Shown piece after piece: positions 9,547-20,783 of a stretch of DNA of 64,000 nucleotides. This DNA is from Kingdonia uniflora (taxonomy: Eukaryota; Streptophyta; Magnoliopsida; Ranunculales; Circaeasteraceae): positions 1,426,001-1,490,000 of the forward strand of contig JACGCM010001747.1 in assembly GCA_014058105.1 (NCBI GenBank), in the 5' to 3' direction. The position numbers were made by a program, and so were the translations under genes. How positions within the stretch are numbered: the first letter of the stretch is position 1; each line of letters starts with the position of its first letter. A model generated the notes under the pieces. It was not told the origin of the DNA and searched no databases. It was given only the letters and a program-made list of their open reading frames with translations.

Positions 9547-10381
9547 CGCCTCGTTTATCATAAAATATCAAATGCCACACAATTAGGCAAACTTTATGAA
9601 CAAAACTTCACCTGAACTTAATAAATACACACCCATATACAAATTAACAAAACCCCAAACAACAATTCACCAAATTAAACTCATTAACAGATAATCAAAT
9701 AAAACAATCACCAAATTACACACTGATATGAGAGCATAAGTAGCCGTTATAAACCCTAGTAATTTGGAAAACTTACAGTGATTGTAGTAATAGCGAAGCT
9801 CACTAACGAAGTGGAACCAAAATTGGAGTTTCGGGTAATATTTCGGAAATGAAATATCGGGAAACTTCAACGGCCATATCCGACCCCTGTGTGTGTGTGT
9901 GTGTGTTTCACACGTGAGAGTAGATACCTCCAATGGTTTAGGTAAACAATAGTAGAGCCTCTCCAATAGTTTCTTTCACCGGTGTGGCCGAACAGTGCCG
10001 GAGCGTATGCAACGCTACGTTCATATACATTTTGCTCTAATATTTTTCTTTTGTGGAATATGGGGGTTTTGTGCCTCGTTGAATAAGAGAAGAGGCGAGA
10101 AAAGTAAAATCTTTTGTAAAATGTATGACGATAACGATAATGTCTTTTTATTGGTACAATATGAGGTGGGGGTGGACATCGGGTTAGCTTATATATAAAG
10201 GTCTGGATGCCCCAAAATATTTGGAACAAAAAAGGCTAACTCGTAAGGAAGGATTTAAATAACGTCCAAAAAAGGCGCTCAACTATACTTCTTACAATTA
10301 GAAGATAAAAAATGCAAGCAATATGAATATACCGGCATGGAAGTGTGTTGTATGCACTTTGTGATAAGTGTGAGAAGATGC
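9547..10381 (-). other. 5' flank of FKBP20-1
   Basis: Holds the 5' UTR and promoter of the minus-strand FKBP gene. A GTAAGTTTTCC donor-like site on the minus strand near 9775 and a TTCAG acceptor-like site near 9612 suggest a possible short 5' UTR intron, which is inference. A TG microsatellite occupies 9888-9906. A TATATATA-like run at about 10188-10197 is a candidate TATA element. No coding frame is convincing. Confidence 0.4.
9888..9906. repeat. (TG)n microsatellite
   Basis: About nine uninterrupted TG dinucleotides upstream of FKBP20-1 exon 1. Confidence 0.9.
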
Positions 10382-11143
10382 GAACCCGGCTTTTGTGAAG
10401 ACGTATGCACCTATCTCTACTTGAGACCTCTTTTAAATGATGTTATTTGGCAAATGACAACCCATCAATGACATAATCCCTCTAAAATCTCAAAGCTATT
10501 TTTTTAACCTCAAACTACCTTTCATTTCGTGCTAACTTCTCCATCTCATGAGAAACATTTATAAATCTCTTCATCTTAACCAATAGTTTTCCACAATTAT
10601 TATATTATTTTATTGTAACTCTACTATGATTAGCTAGACTATTTATAAACAATACCAAAAACTCTAGTTGGATTTTTGATTTCGGCAATTTTTTTTAACA
10701 AATGCTACTATAATATCACAACAAAAATAATACGTAGGCAAATTTTTTTTTTCTTTCGTGAATCACTATCTTGTGTTTGTTGATTATGTGACTTTAAGAA
10801 ATATCATCGACACCTTTAAAATTTTTGTAGAGTTTGATTTTTCTAATTGTATTGATATTGCTCACCTCTCATTTTGAAATTTGGGTTTGAAATTTTTTTC
10901 GTTCATTAATGAGAGAGTTCTCAAACTAGAAGTTTGAAAATTTTGAATGTAGAGTAGTAGTGGTTTATAAGCAAAAGGTAGAGATAAAGATGTAATAATA
11001 GAAGAAGGTATTTTAAGATTTCTAATTTACTTTGAGAGATTTGTGGGAGAAAATTCTTGATGGGTTGCCATTTGCCAAATGACATTATTTGAGAGAGGTC
11101 TCATGTAGAGATATGTGCATATGTCCTCAGGCAAGCCGGGTTC
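10382..11143. mobile_element. Non-autonomous DNA transposon (MITE-like, about 87-bp inverted repeats)
   Basis: The left end GAACCCGGCTTTTGTGAAG (10382) continues to about 10469 and is matched inverted by 11056-11143, whose reverse complement starts GAACCCGGCTTGCCTGAGG. Shared blocks include TATGCAC-TATCTCTACTTGAGACCTC and ATTTGGCAAATG-CAACCCATCA. The centre (about 590 bp) is AT-rich and non-coding. The target-site duplication is not evident, so the superfamily is open. Confidence 0.75.
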
Positions 11144-12360
11144 ATTTTTAAGGTGTGTAGTTTAAATCACCATGCACCATATATGTGGAACCGAAGATTT
11201 TATCTTAAAATTAATTGGGAGTGAGGGGAGTAGCCTCAAAATTTTATTTTATTGAGGTACAAGGCTGAAATACCCGATGTTTGGCCATGGTTTCGCAGAA
11301 TAGAGGCCACTACACTTTACTGTGTCCTAGATCAAGCAAAATAGGAAGTTGCACGGCAGAAATTATTGGAGATACTTGCCTATGGAAAAACGACAGAAGT
11401 TGCAGCTACAGTTGTTGCAGAGAAGATGATGGAATGGACTTAGCCAAGGACCTAAAGATAGAAGTGGGAAACAAGGAGAGGGGAGTATTAGAAGAAGAAA
11501 AGTAAGGATTTGCTAAAAATCTTTTTGGTTACTCAGGTGGATGGACATTAACAGTTTGAACCGGTTTTCTCAGAGATAGTTTTAGGCATGGAACTAACTA
11601 TCCAAAGATTTCCCCGCAATATGGATGTTTTCCTCGGTCACAATGCAAATTTTCCTGATGACATTCTTAGATAGGCCCGGTAATAATCATTGTTTCATGA
11701 TATGCGGTAAAACAACAGCTCTAGCCTCCAGTTTATATTTTTCATCCGCCTATTTACTGTTTAGCAGTCCTCCTTCCTTAATAATTCAAAATTATTTCAA
11801 CGAAAGACAAACTGTACATCTTTAGCCCTGTGAATCTCAACTCAGGAGCGGAAAATATAAGCGGAGAGCGGCCGTAAATGCAAATAGCAATAATAAATAA
11901 ATGATATTTTTAAAATACCCAATTCAACATGTAGGCCTCCCCAAGTTCCTATGCCATGTTATCTTTCTAGGTAAAAGCTCATTAGATATAGTATTCTAAA
12001 ATTTTGAAACCATATAAACAAGTAAATTATTATCCTCTGTCTGCATTGAACAAGCCTGCAATGGAAAAAGGGAATCTTTCTCCATAGTCCATAATGCTTC
12101 ATCAGATCTATATCAGCTTAATATGACACTCTAACCATACACATAAACCAATTAAGCTAAATATATCAAACATAAAAATTATGCTTATAGGGCTTCAATG
12201 TAAAAAATGCCTTTAATATCTCATATTCGTCTACCAATTACACCAATAGATCACACTAACATCTCCAATCCCTCCTTCGTTTACAAGCAGGAACAAAAAA
12301 AAAATCTCTAAAATCTACAACTATATATTCCCTCAAATACTAGACTGAGAAATATGGAAA
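11144..12360. other. Intergenic, nothing recognised
   Basis: Contains chance-length open frames at 11281-11505 and 11625-11825 whose products match nothing I recognise. It should include the 3' UTR of the small-peptide gene that ends at 12361. No terminal repeats were found. Confidence 0.4.
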
Positions 12361-12600
12361 TCAAGAATCAGCATAGTCACGCCAGCAGATTAGCATTGTC
12401 ACACATCTTCTCATTATGTAGAACCTGGCTCTTTGTTCCTTCACTAAGCTTGCACATTTCCTACTAAAAGAAGACTTTTTAGACTTTTTGGAGTTTCCCA
12501 CGAACCCTGAAGACGAAGTACTTCTGATGAACTGGTCTTTCTTAGATAGCTTTGAGTTGTCGTCGATGTAAAACTGATGAGAAGTAGCAACTACAGCCAT
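12361..12600 (-). CDS. RTFL: DVL/ROTUNDIFOLIA-like (RTFL) small polypeptide
   Basis: An intact single-exon frame of 79 aa. The family encodes plant-specific small proteins; overexpression of members alters organ shape by restricting polar cell proliferation (family knowledge). The conserved C-terminal RTF domain is plain: residues about 48-78 contain RKCASLVKEQRARFYIMRR followed by CVTMLICWRDY. The N-terminal half is variable and rich in Ser and Lys (SSSGF, KKSKKSSFSRK), as usual in the family. Start: first ATG, with a TATA box about 165 bp upstream. No stop or frameshift. The domain match is strong, but which DVL/RTFL paralogue this is cannot be told from one sequence. Confidence 0.95.
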   Translation of the reverse strand: MAVVATSHQFYIDDNSKLSKKDQFIRSTSSSGFVGNSKKSKKSSFSRKCASLVKEQRARFYIMRRCVTMLICWRDYADS

Positions 12601-12764
12601 TGATGGAAAGGAGAGAATTGGAGAGAAGGGTTAAAGATGATAGGTTTGGAGATGTATGGGAAATAAAAGACAAATTGTTGGGTGAGTTTGAAGAGACTAG
12701 TCAGTGCTCACTCCTGTAGTAGTACTCAGTAGTAAGAGTAGTAAGAGAGATGGTGGGGATGAGA

Positions 12765-12772
12765 TATTTATA
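12765..12772 (-). promoter_or_regulatory. TATA box of the RTFL gene
   Basis: TATAAATA on the minus strand, about 165 bp upstream of the ATG. Pyrimidine-rich CTCTCTTC sequence lies around it, as in many plant core promoters. It implies transcription starting near 12735. Confidence 0.7.
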
Positions 12773-13040
12773 AAGAGAGAAGAGAGTGATACAGATACTG
12801 GGGGCAGGGTAGTGGGTATCACTATCACATGCCCACCCTATCATAGAGATTTCCCTTCTATCTGATGCTTTGTTTGAAACTACATTAGTTGTACTACTAC
12901 AGTTACTGATATAGGGTTAAAAATCCCACTAAAAACAATTTGACAAAACTCCTCTTCTAATGTAAATTGGATGCTATATTTGCAATTTAAAAAAGTTACC
13001 GCCCCATAACTTGTATCTGTTTTCCCTCAATTAAGGCCAG

Positions 13041-13054
13041 TCTAAAATCAGGAA
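13041..13054. repeat. LINE target-site duplication, 3' side
   Basis: GTCTAAAATCAGGA directly beside the LINE's A tail; it differs at one position from 19002-19015. Confidence 0.9.
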
Positions 13055-13176
13055 TTTTTTTTGCAAAAGGTTTAGATTTTATAACAAACGAAACAGCCTT
13101 TACAAACTAGGGGACCTCGTCTAGTTAATCGAGGAGAGCCCAAAATAACCACAAGGAAACTACGAAACTACAGATA

Positions 13177-16100
13177 TCAACAAAATCTAAAGTATTCCGT
13201 GTGAGGGTCTTTAATCCTTATAAGGAGTTCCGGTCTTCCCTCAGTCCATTCCTCAAAGGGTATGCTCTCTCTGGATCCTCTTTTAGCCATTGTATCTGAC
13301 GAAAAATTTGCTTCTCTCCAGGTTGCGCTGAATCTGATTGCTTGTATAGAGTTGAGTATTTGTGTCCACTTATTTCTGAATTTCCAATGTATTTTCTGCG
13401 TGACGAAAGCATTGATTGCTGCCATGGAGTCTGAAACAATCCACAGGTTTTTCCATCCTCGTTGTACCGCTTTTTCCACCCTGTCTATGATAGCATTAAC
13501 TTCAGCCATGTAATTGGTTGTTATTCTAACTGATTTGCAGAACGTTCCTAGGACTCTGCCTTCCCAACCTCTATAAACAATTCCAATGCCAGAAGGACTC
13601 GAATTTCCCAACGCCGAACCGTCACAACATAATTTAATTTCGTTCTCATTAGGTAGCATCCATATGCAGCTTTTAATCTCCGGAGATTTACCCATTTTGC
13701 AATCTACAGAGAAGGCTTTGATGATTTGTAACTCAGAGACTGTGTTGTACATTCCGTGCTTAGACAGTTTTGCGTTGTTTTCTACTTCTCTTAGCACCAT
13801 GTTTTGTATATCTCTTATTGTTAATTTGGTTTCATCAAATCGGATTTTGTTTCCACAGCCAACGACTTACCGAGAAGACCATCGTTATCCATAGGTCGTT
13901 CAGGTATAAACTCAGCGCTTTGCTTTTGTCTAAAATCTGTTTTCAGCTATCGTTCTCAGCAACAGCAGCAATGTTGAACGTACTTGTTGCCCAGCTCCAA
14001 ATCACTTTTGTTACATTGCATTCGAAGAATAAATGGTTCGCAGATTCAGATGTGAGACCACAGTGATTGCAGATGGAGACAAGCTGAATTCCTTTCCTTT
14101 GAATCAAGTCATCAGTAGGCAATATTTGGTTCATAAGTTTCCATGCAAATCCACTAAGACCTGGGTGTAGGCATTGTAACCAAGTATACATCCACCACCA
14201 AGCTGTGTCTAGACGGTCACGAGTACTTTCAAAAGCATTTTTGACTGAAAAGTCACCATGTATATACGGTTTCCATATCTAAATAGCTTATGAATTTGGG
14301 TTGCAAGTAATACTAGAAATGTTTATACCCATAGCCAAGAGAGCGAGCGAGATATCCGTAGGAAAGTCCCAACCATCAGGGTTAATGAAGTCACTGACCT
14401 TGGCTGTACATAGTTTCCAAAGATGATTTGGAAGGTCTATGTGTTCTTGTAGCGGAATAGAAGTAGCCCAAGTGTCTCTCCAAAAGTCGACCTTTTTACC
14501 ATTTCCAATAATCCATCCTATAAACGGTTTGGTAATCGGTTCTGCAAATTTGATTTCCGTCCAGACAGAGAAGCTCTTATGATATTTGATCCTCTCCCCA
14601 CTCTTTGTATGGAATTTAGCATAGATCATTTGTGCCTATAGTTCTTCTCTTTGCATGAAGATCCAGTTTAATTTGTATAGCATTGCATTGTTAACCTCCT
14701 TTAGACTTCTTATTCTCAAGCCACCTTCTTAACCAGTTTGCACAATTTTTTCCAACGAAGCGTGATCCCCTTTCTCTTTGTAGGATCTCCAGTCCAAATA
14801 AAGTTTCGAATAATAGCATCCCCTTCTTTAATTAATGACTGAGGCCATTTGTAAATGGCCATATTATAAATTGGAATACTGGTTAATATAGATTTGGCCA
14901 GAACTATTCTCCCTTGAAATGATAGCATTTTCCCATTCCAACTGTTCGCTCTCTTCCTAATTTTTTCCAAAAGAGGTGCTATAGTGCTTTTCGTTAACCG
15001 TCCTTGTACCAGTGGAATTCCAAGGTAAGTCTCTGGGAATCCTCCTTCTCGAAACCCAAACATATCAATAACCTCATTTCTTCTATAGTGAGGAATGTGA
15101 CCAATAAATATTTTGTTTTTTTTCAATACTAACCATCTGCCCTAACGCAAGTTGATAATTTAGAAGTACTTTGTGCAGATTTCTTAAACATTTGGTAGCT
15201 CCATTGACAAACAAAAAAATATCGTCAGCAAAAAAAAGGTGAGCAGGACTAGTACTACCTTTTATCTTGACCATGGGATTGATCTTCTTTTGTCCCACCA
15301 TGAACTTAAGATTAGAGTTGAGTATATCTTTAGCAATAGCGAAAAGCAGCGAAGAGAGTGGATCACCTTGTTTAAGACCCCTGTACGCTTTGAAGTATCC
15401 AGAAGGACTGCCATTTATGGAGATAGATATCATTCCTGTGTTAATAATAGTTAGGATCCAGTTGCAAAAAGAATTGCAAAACCCAAATGATCGGAGAGCT
15501 TTGATAAAAAAATCCTAACTCATCGTGTCATATGCTTGGGTAATATCAAGCTTTAACCCAACGTTCCCCCCTTGTCTTTTCGTTTCAATCACATTTATCA
15601 ACTCTGAAGCCATGCAAATATTATTTTGTATGCTTCTATTAAGTATAAACGCACTTTGTTCTGTGGAGATAATTATTGACGCAATTAGAGGGAGCCTTGT
15701 GGCAAGAATCTTCGTGATAATTTTGAACGTAAAATTGCTAAGGCAGATAAGCCTATAGTCTTTCACATAAGAAGGTTTCTTTACCTTAGGGATTAACACT
15801 ATAAGGTTCGAGTTGAAGTTTACTGTAAGAGCTCCATCCCTGAAGAAAGAAGATGTGCCTTTCACGATATCTTCCCCAATAACATCCCAATATGTTCTAA
15901 AGAATGCTCCAAAAAATCCATCCGGCCCAGGTGAACTTTGTTCATCTAGAGAAAAGACTGCATTACGAATTTCCTCCTCATTAGCAATACCTGAGAGACA
16001 ATGGTTTTCTTCCTGCGTAACAAATACTTCGTTATGGGTAAATAATTCTGGACATTCTATCACATCATGTCTTGCAAACTTTTCTTCATAGTAAGTGAGG

Positions 16101-17276
16101 ATATAGTCTTTAATGTTGTTTTGATTAGAGAGCACCTCCCCATTTTGGTCTTTAATTTGCATAATAGATGACTTGACCCATTTCATTTGCGTAGAATGAT
16201 GAAAAAAGGAAGTGTTTCGGTCCCTAATAAACAACCATTTGATTATCAATCGTTGTCTCCAGTCTTCCTCCTCCTTCTCCTCAATTCTTTCCAGTTCTTT
16301 GGATTTGTTTAGCATCTATAAATTCAGAAGATCATTTGTCTTGTCATCTTCTTGCTAAATTTGCAGCTGAAGAATCTCTCTCTCTCTAGCTCCTTCTTGT
16401 TATGAACAGATTTATCGAGCACATGTATTTTCTAGATTTTAATCGTCGTCTTCAGTCTCCTGAGTTTCAACATTATTACGAAAAGAGGGGCAACATACAA
16501 AGTCTGATTCCAGCTATTCTCAGCCACTTCTCTAAAGCTTTGTTCCTTGCTCCAAAACTGCATATATCGGAATGAAATGTTACGCGGTTTAGCTATTCCA
16601 TTACACTCCCCAAAAAGAAAATAATGGTCAGACTTGGTGCGAGGAAACACCTTTACCTTCCAGTTTTGGAATTTGGCATTCCATCGATTATTGATAAGGC
16701 TTCTATCCAGTACACTCAAAATTCTCATTACCCCTTTTTATCCATTACACCAGGTATACGTAATCCCAAATGTAATACTTTCTGTAAGATAAGCTGCATT
16801 TATCACATCTGAAAATTCTGCTACTGCTCGAAGATAAGGAGGTTTCCTTCCTTTTTTTTTCCGACATTCTTAAAACTGTATTAAAATCCCCAATACAGAG
16901 CCATGGTAATTGATTATTACTGGAAATTTGTAACATCTGGCTCCAAAGTTTTACTTTGTAAAACTGCAGACAATCTGCATGAACAAATGTGAATAGATAC
17001 TCAATAAAAACGATAGATATATGTTGATTAGTACTCATAATCACACTCGGAATCTGGAGACCCTCCTTCCAGAGAATCTAAATATTTCCTTTATTCGCCC
17101 CTTCTTCATTGTTGATAATAATATTATTGTAACCTGAAATGCGAAATCCCTTCACAAAAATTTTTGGTTCTACAAACCCAATTATGTTAGGATTCAGCTC
17201 CACAATTTTTTTTCCTGATGTATATCATTGTATTCTTGTTCTCCAGTCCTCTAGCATTCCAGAAACGAACTCTCAT
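13177..17276 (-). pseudogene. LINE ORF2: endonuclease, reverse transcriptase, RNase H (broken)
   Basis: The ORF starts near 17276 with the endonuclease opening FWNARGLENKNT; further along, PWLCIGDFNTVL (about 16900) marks the endonuclease core. The reverse transcriptase lies at about 14700-16100: SPGPDGFFGAFF, LIPKVKKPS and LKLDITQAYD precede the catalytic FFADD at about 15230. A zf-RVT-like His/Cys region (CNHCGLTSESANHLFFEC) is at 13943-14191. RNase H at 13177-13800 shows CCDGSALGNSSPSGIG and a later SDSMAAINA. The frame is interrupted by several stops and frameshifts (for instance near 15515, 15433-15126 and 14629), so no polyprotein can be made. Confidence 0.9.
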
Positions 17277-17386
17277 TATAAACCTGAATTAGCTCGTGTT
17301 ATCCTCGGTTCCATTGTATAAACTCTCCCCCCTCTAATTATTTGATTTGGTAATAAGTCTTGTTCTTCTTCTTCCATAATGTCTGC

Positions 17387-18738
17387 CTAACTCCCCGGAT
17401 TAAGCAATTTTCTTACCTGCTCAACTGAACTGTACTGTTCTCCAGAGTTTACTCCTTCACTATGTTGTATGACCCCCTTGCTGTTACTGTTATTCAAATT
17501 CTCCTGACTTTTGACCTCTTCCATTCCCATATCAGTAAGCTTTTCTTGTTCCACACTGTCCCCTTCACTAAGAGCATAGTATTTGTTGGTCGACTCTTTA
17601 TCTTGAAGTTGCACATTGGTTTTAGATTTTGGTGATTAACTTCTACCTCTTCTTCCTTTGATAGCTAACCATTCTCCCAATGCCATATCACTCGTACCTT
17701 TTCCTGCAGTAGACTCTGTAAAATATGTATGTTTGTTCGGTGGACTAGTACTTTGTACTTTCTTATTCTTCTCCATCTTGCTCGGTACTTCTGTTATAGG
17801 CGGATCTTGTTTTCCCTTGCTCTTCACGATTCCAGGATTTTTATTGTTCTTTGGCGCTTGGTTCTGCTCGCCTCTGAATACTCTTTGTATCACGTTACAT
17901 TCTGCAATACAATGCCCAACATTCTTGCAATGATTATAAAATTTGGGTACCCTATGAAGTATAATCTTTTGATTTATCATCTTTCCCTCAATGTCGATAA
18001 GAACATGATTAGGAATAGGCTGTGACAGATCAATATCAACTAGAACACTAGCATTGTATCCATAATCATGATTAAGTGTGGATTGGTCTTGCTGAATTGG
18101 TGTACCCAAAGTCTTCCCCAACGATAAAATAATCTTCAGACTCCATAGTTCGCTTGGTAATCCCAGAAATTTGCGCCAAATGAGAGCATTCGTGTTCTTG
18201 TGGTTTTTAACCGAGAAAAAGGACTTCAAGGCATCAATCTCATTGGCATCTTCTCAACTATCCAAGGTCCATGACTCCATACGTAATTTTTGTCAATTTC
18301 ATTATCAAGTTTGATGATGAAGAAGCCTTTTCCTAGAGGGATTAGCTTCTATTGACCCGAGATTTTCTATTTGTTTATTGCGTATTCTTGAACATCTTTA
18401 AATTTCACCTTCTGAAGATCCAACTGGCCTATCAAGCTATACTTGAATTGTGACACCCCAATAACAACCTCTCCTGCAGGAATTGAGACGAACGGAGTAT
18501 CTCCCCGCTTCCCTATTTCAAGTAATGTCGGAGTTTTATTGGGGATATTCTTACTACTTCTTACTAGATCAGCATATGATTGTGTAGATTTATCTGTGTT
18601 CATAACCTTATAAGGGATTTTACCATGGAGGGATGCATTTTTCATAACCTATTTTTCATGTTGTTGTGTTATCTGCAACTTAGATGTTACACTATCCTTC
18701 AGCGTTCCCGGTACATCCAATTTCTTCTCTTCTCCCAT
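17387..18738 (-). pseudogene. LINE ORF1: DUF4283 / zinc-knuckle gag-like protein (broken)
   Basis: The probable start ATG is at 18738-18736; an in-frame TAG follows 29 codons later (near 18650). The DUF4283-type region (about 18250-18480) shows FKYSLIGQLDL and GFFIIKLDNE. A downstream RNA-binding knuckle reads YNHCKNVGHCIAEC (about 17900), in which the first Cys of CCHC is replaced by Tyr. Another in-frame stop at 17636-17638 precedes a Ser/Asn-rich tail open to 17387. The product would bind LINE RNA; this copy cannot be translated whole. Confidence 0.8.
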
Positions 18739-19001
18739 GAATCTCCATGGGTAGCAAACCTTGATTCCCTATCCAACTTCCATGCCTTAAGTTTCTAGCA
18801 TAATCTGAATTCAGAATTTCCAGAAACCCTAAATCAGTTTTCAAACCCTAACTACAAAGAAAAGATTTCTTTGTAACCCGGATTGATTGCTGATTACAAA
18901 AATCAGATACGATGATTGATTAAGTTGTAATTGATCGATTTAGAGAGATGAATTTTTTGCTCTGCATACTTATTTGATTAAGTTGTCCTTTTCGTTTACT
19001 A

Positions 19002-19015
19002 GTTTAAAATCAGGA
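19002..19015. repeat. LINE target-site duplication, 5' side
   Basis: GTTTAAAATCAGGA, partner of 13041-13054; it fixes the 5' end of the LINE at 19001. Confidence 0.9.
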
Positions 19016-19214
19016 CTTAACTTAAGGCAAAAGTTGGTAAATAAAATGTACAATTTGCATACGATACAAGGTCAAGTACCTCGAGAAACACTACTTATTT
19101 GTGAACACAAATATTAAATTAGTTTGATTTTCGTTATAAATTTTATTTACTTTAAAGAAAAATTTGGATTTTGGCCCCAGCAGAAACTGAAAATTAGCGT
19201 TTAGACCCCAATTT

Positions 19215-19751
19215 TGTGGAGCTATTTGCTATTTGAACAAAAAATGTTACAAGTCGTTCGAACGAGATTTCTTTCCATTCGAATGAAATTAGATTTGTTC
19301 GAACAGAAAATGTTTATGTTCGAATAGACCACACCGGGCACCTTTTATTCGAATAAAAGTGCGAATACAAATAGTGTGTTCGAATAGATTTCAGAAAAAC
19401 TCAATTTTGAAATTTGTTTGGAGACCTTGACTTTCCTCGAGATATGAACGATTGTAAAGAGTTCCCCTAGTATATAAAGGGGGACTTAAGTTCTTTGAGA
19501 TGAATCATTTTAGACAATCCTTTGGTGAGAACATTTGGGTAGATTTCTTGAGTGAGAAATCTTAATTGGGTTTGAGTGATTGTAATTGGGATCTTGAATA
19601 AACTCTCCATTTTTCTCTCTCTTATACGGTGGACGTAGGCAATTTGTCGAACCACCTTAAACTTGGTGTTGTGTGTATTTCTTTGATTGTGCTTGTTTGT
19701 TACTAACCCAAATCGACTTAGAGTTTCAGCTTCTGTGGTCGTGACTCAATA
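19215..19751 (+). repeat. 5' LTR of the copia element
   Basis: 537 bp, starts TGTGGAGC and ends CTCAATA (the terminal CA mutated to TA). It carries several TTCGAA palindromes (19255-19390) and a TATATAAAGGGGG TATA box near 19471-19483. Confidence 0.95.
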
Positions 19752-19753
19752 AT

Positions 19754-19765
19754 TGGTGTCAGAGC
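19754..19765 (+). promoter_or_regulatory. Copia primer-binding site (initiator tRNA-Met type)
   Basis: TGGTGTCAGAGC, 11 of 12 bases of TGGTATCAGAGC, two bases after the 5' LTR. Confidence 0.9.
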
Positions 19766-19918
19766 GATGTCGATTCCTCGGTGGTGCGCAATTTTGAGGT
19801 AACTTTGGGTTTCTAAATTTTAATTTGGTTTTGGGATTTGGTTGTTCATGAAAATTGGGGGAAACATGGGAGACGTAGTTGAATCTAGTTCTTCGGCCCT
19901 GAAAAAAGGAATACAACG

Positions 19919-20520
19919 GTGATGTTCAACAATGCAAAGATTGAAGTTGAGAAATTCAATGGCACCATTAACTTCAGCATGTGGCGATGCGAGGTTATTA
20001 ATGCGCTAAGTCAATTGGACTTAGATGAGGTATTGAAGGAAAAGCCGAATGAAGTAGAGGAGAGTGTTTGGAAGAAGATGAACAAGAGACCTTGTGGTCA
20101 AATTCTCTCGTGTTTGGCTCAAGACATTAAATACCTTGGCAAAGGAATTTTGGAGGATTCTAGAGGAGAAGTATTTGGTGAAGAACATCTAAAATTGACT
20201 CCATTTGAAGAGGAAACTTTATCGCTTCAAAATAAGATAAGGGATTAGTATGTCGGAGCACTTGAACGATTTAACCAAGTTATTAGCCAACTTGGCGAAT
20301 CTAGAGGAAATGGTTGGCGATGAAGACAAAATACTATTGCTCTTGAACTCGCTTCCCGACGAGTACGAGCATTTCGTTATGATGATAACGTACGGGAAGA
20401 GTTCATTATAATACTCGAATGTGACTACGGCTGTTGTAAACCAAGAATATCGGATAAAGGAAAAATGTGAGTCTGAGAAGTCGACATCCGAAGCATTAAT
20501 GACTAGATGGAGGTCTTCAG
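19919..20520 (+). pseudogene. Copia gag remnant
   Basis: The frame opens with EVEKFNGTINFSMWR, the usual copia gag start around a conserved FNG..F..W motif. The first frame ends in a stop at 20246-20248 (IRD then TAG), and the continuing gag similarity (LNDLTKLLANLANL, LLNSLPDEYEHF) is found in another frame, so at least one frameshift is present. Confidence 0.8.
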
Positions 20521-20588
20521 ACTAAAAGAAGTCGAGTGGTAATAACCTTCGATCAAAGTCGAAAGGTTACGGTGTAAATAGTAACAAA

Positions 20589-20783
20589 TTGGGTAGGGAT
20601 CAATACGCGTTTTGTAAGAAAACGGGTCATTGGAAAAATGATTGTCCCGCGCTTAAGAAGAAGAAAGCGGGAAAAATAGGTTCTTCTGTGAATTTGGCTC
20701 AGGACACGAAAATAGGAGGTAATGATTCGAATTTCTCTTTTACTCTAACTTCTAGTGCATGTGTTAGTGATACAAAAGAATAG
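20589..20783 (+). pseudogene. Copia zinc knuckle to protease boundary (broken)
   Basis: YAFCKKTGHWKNDCP is a CCHC knuckle whose first Cys has become Ala. The frame ends at TAG (20781-20783) exactly where copia proteins have Trp before the protease; the sequence directly after reads ILDSGATYHNCP, the aspartic protease active site. A single TGG-to-TAG change is the simplest explanation. Confidence 0.85.

Larger units (their letters stand above)
13055..19001 (-). mobile_element. Full-length but decayed L1-type LINE with RNase H
   Basis: A 5.9-kb non-LTR retrotransposon on the minus strand. It is bounded by near-identical 14-bp target-site duplications (13041-13054 and 19002-19015, 13 of 14 matching). 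It ends in an 8-base A tail, seen as T at 13056-13063. ORF1 (about 17387-18738) is a DUF4283/zinc-knuckle protein. ORF2 (about 13177-17276) has endonuclease, reverse transcriptase, a zf-RVT-like region and a C-terminal RNase H. Both ORFs carry stops and frameshifts. The 5' end is retained, which is unusual because most LINE copies are 5'-truncated. Confidence 0.93.

Noticed and set aside
13262..13894. Plus-strand ORFs across the LINE RNase H region
   Set aside because: Shadows of the minus-strand RNase H, which has clear motifs.
15239..17933. Plus-strand ORFs across the LINE polymerase and ORF1
   Set aside because: Shadows of the minus-strand LINE genes.
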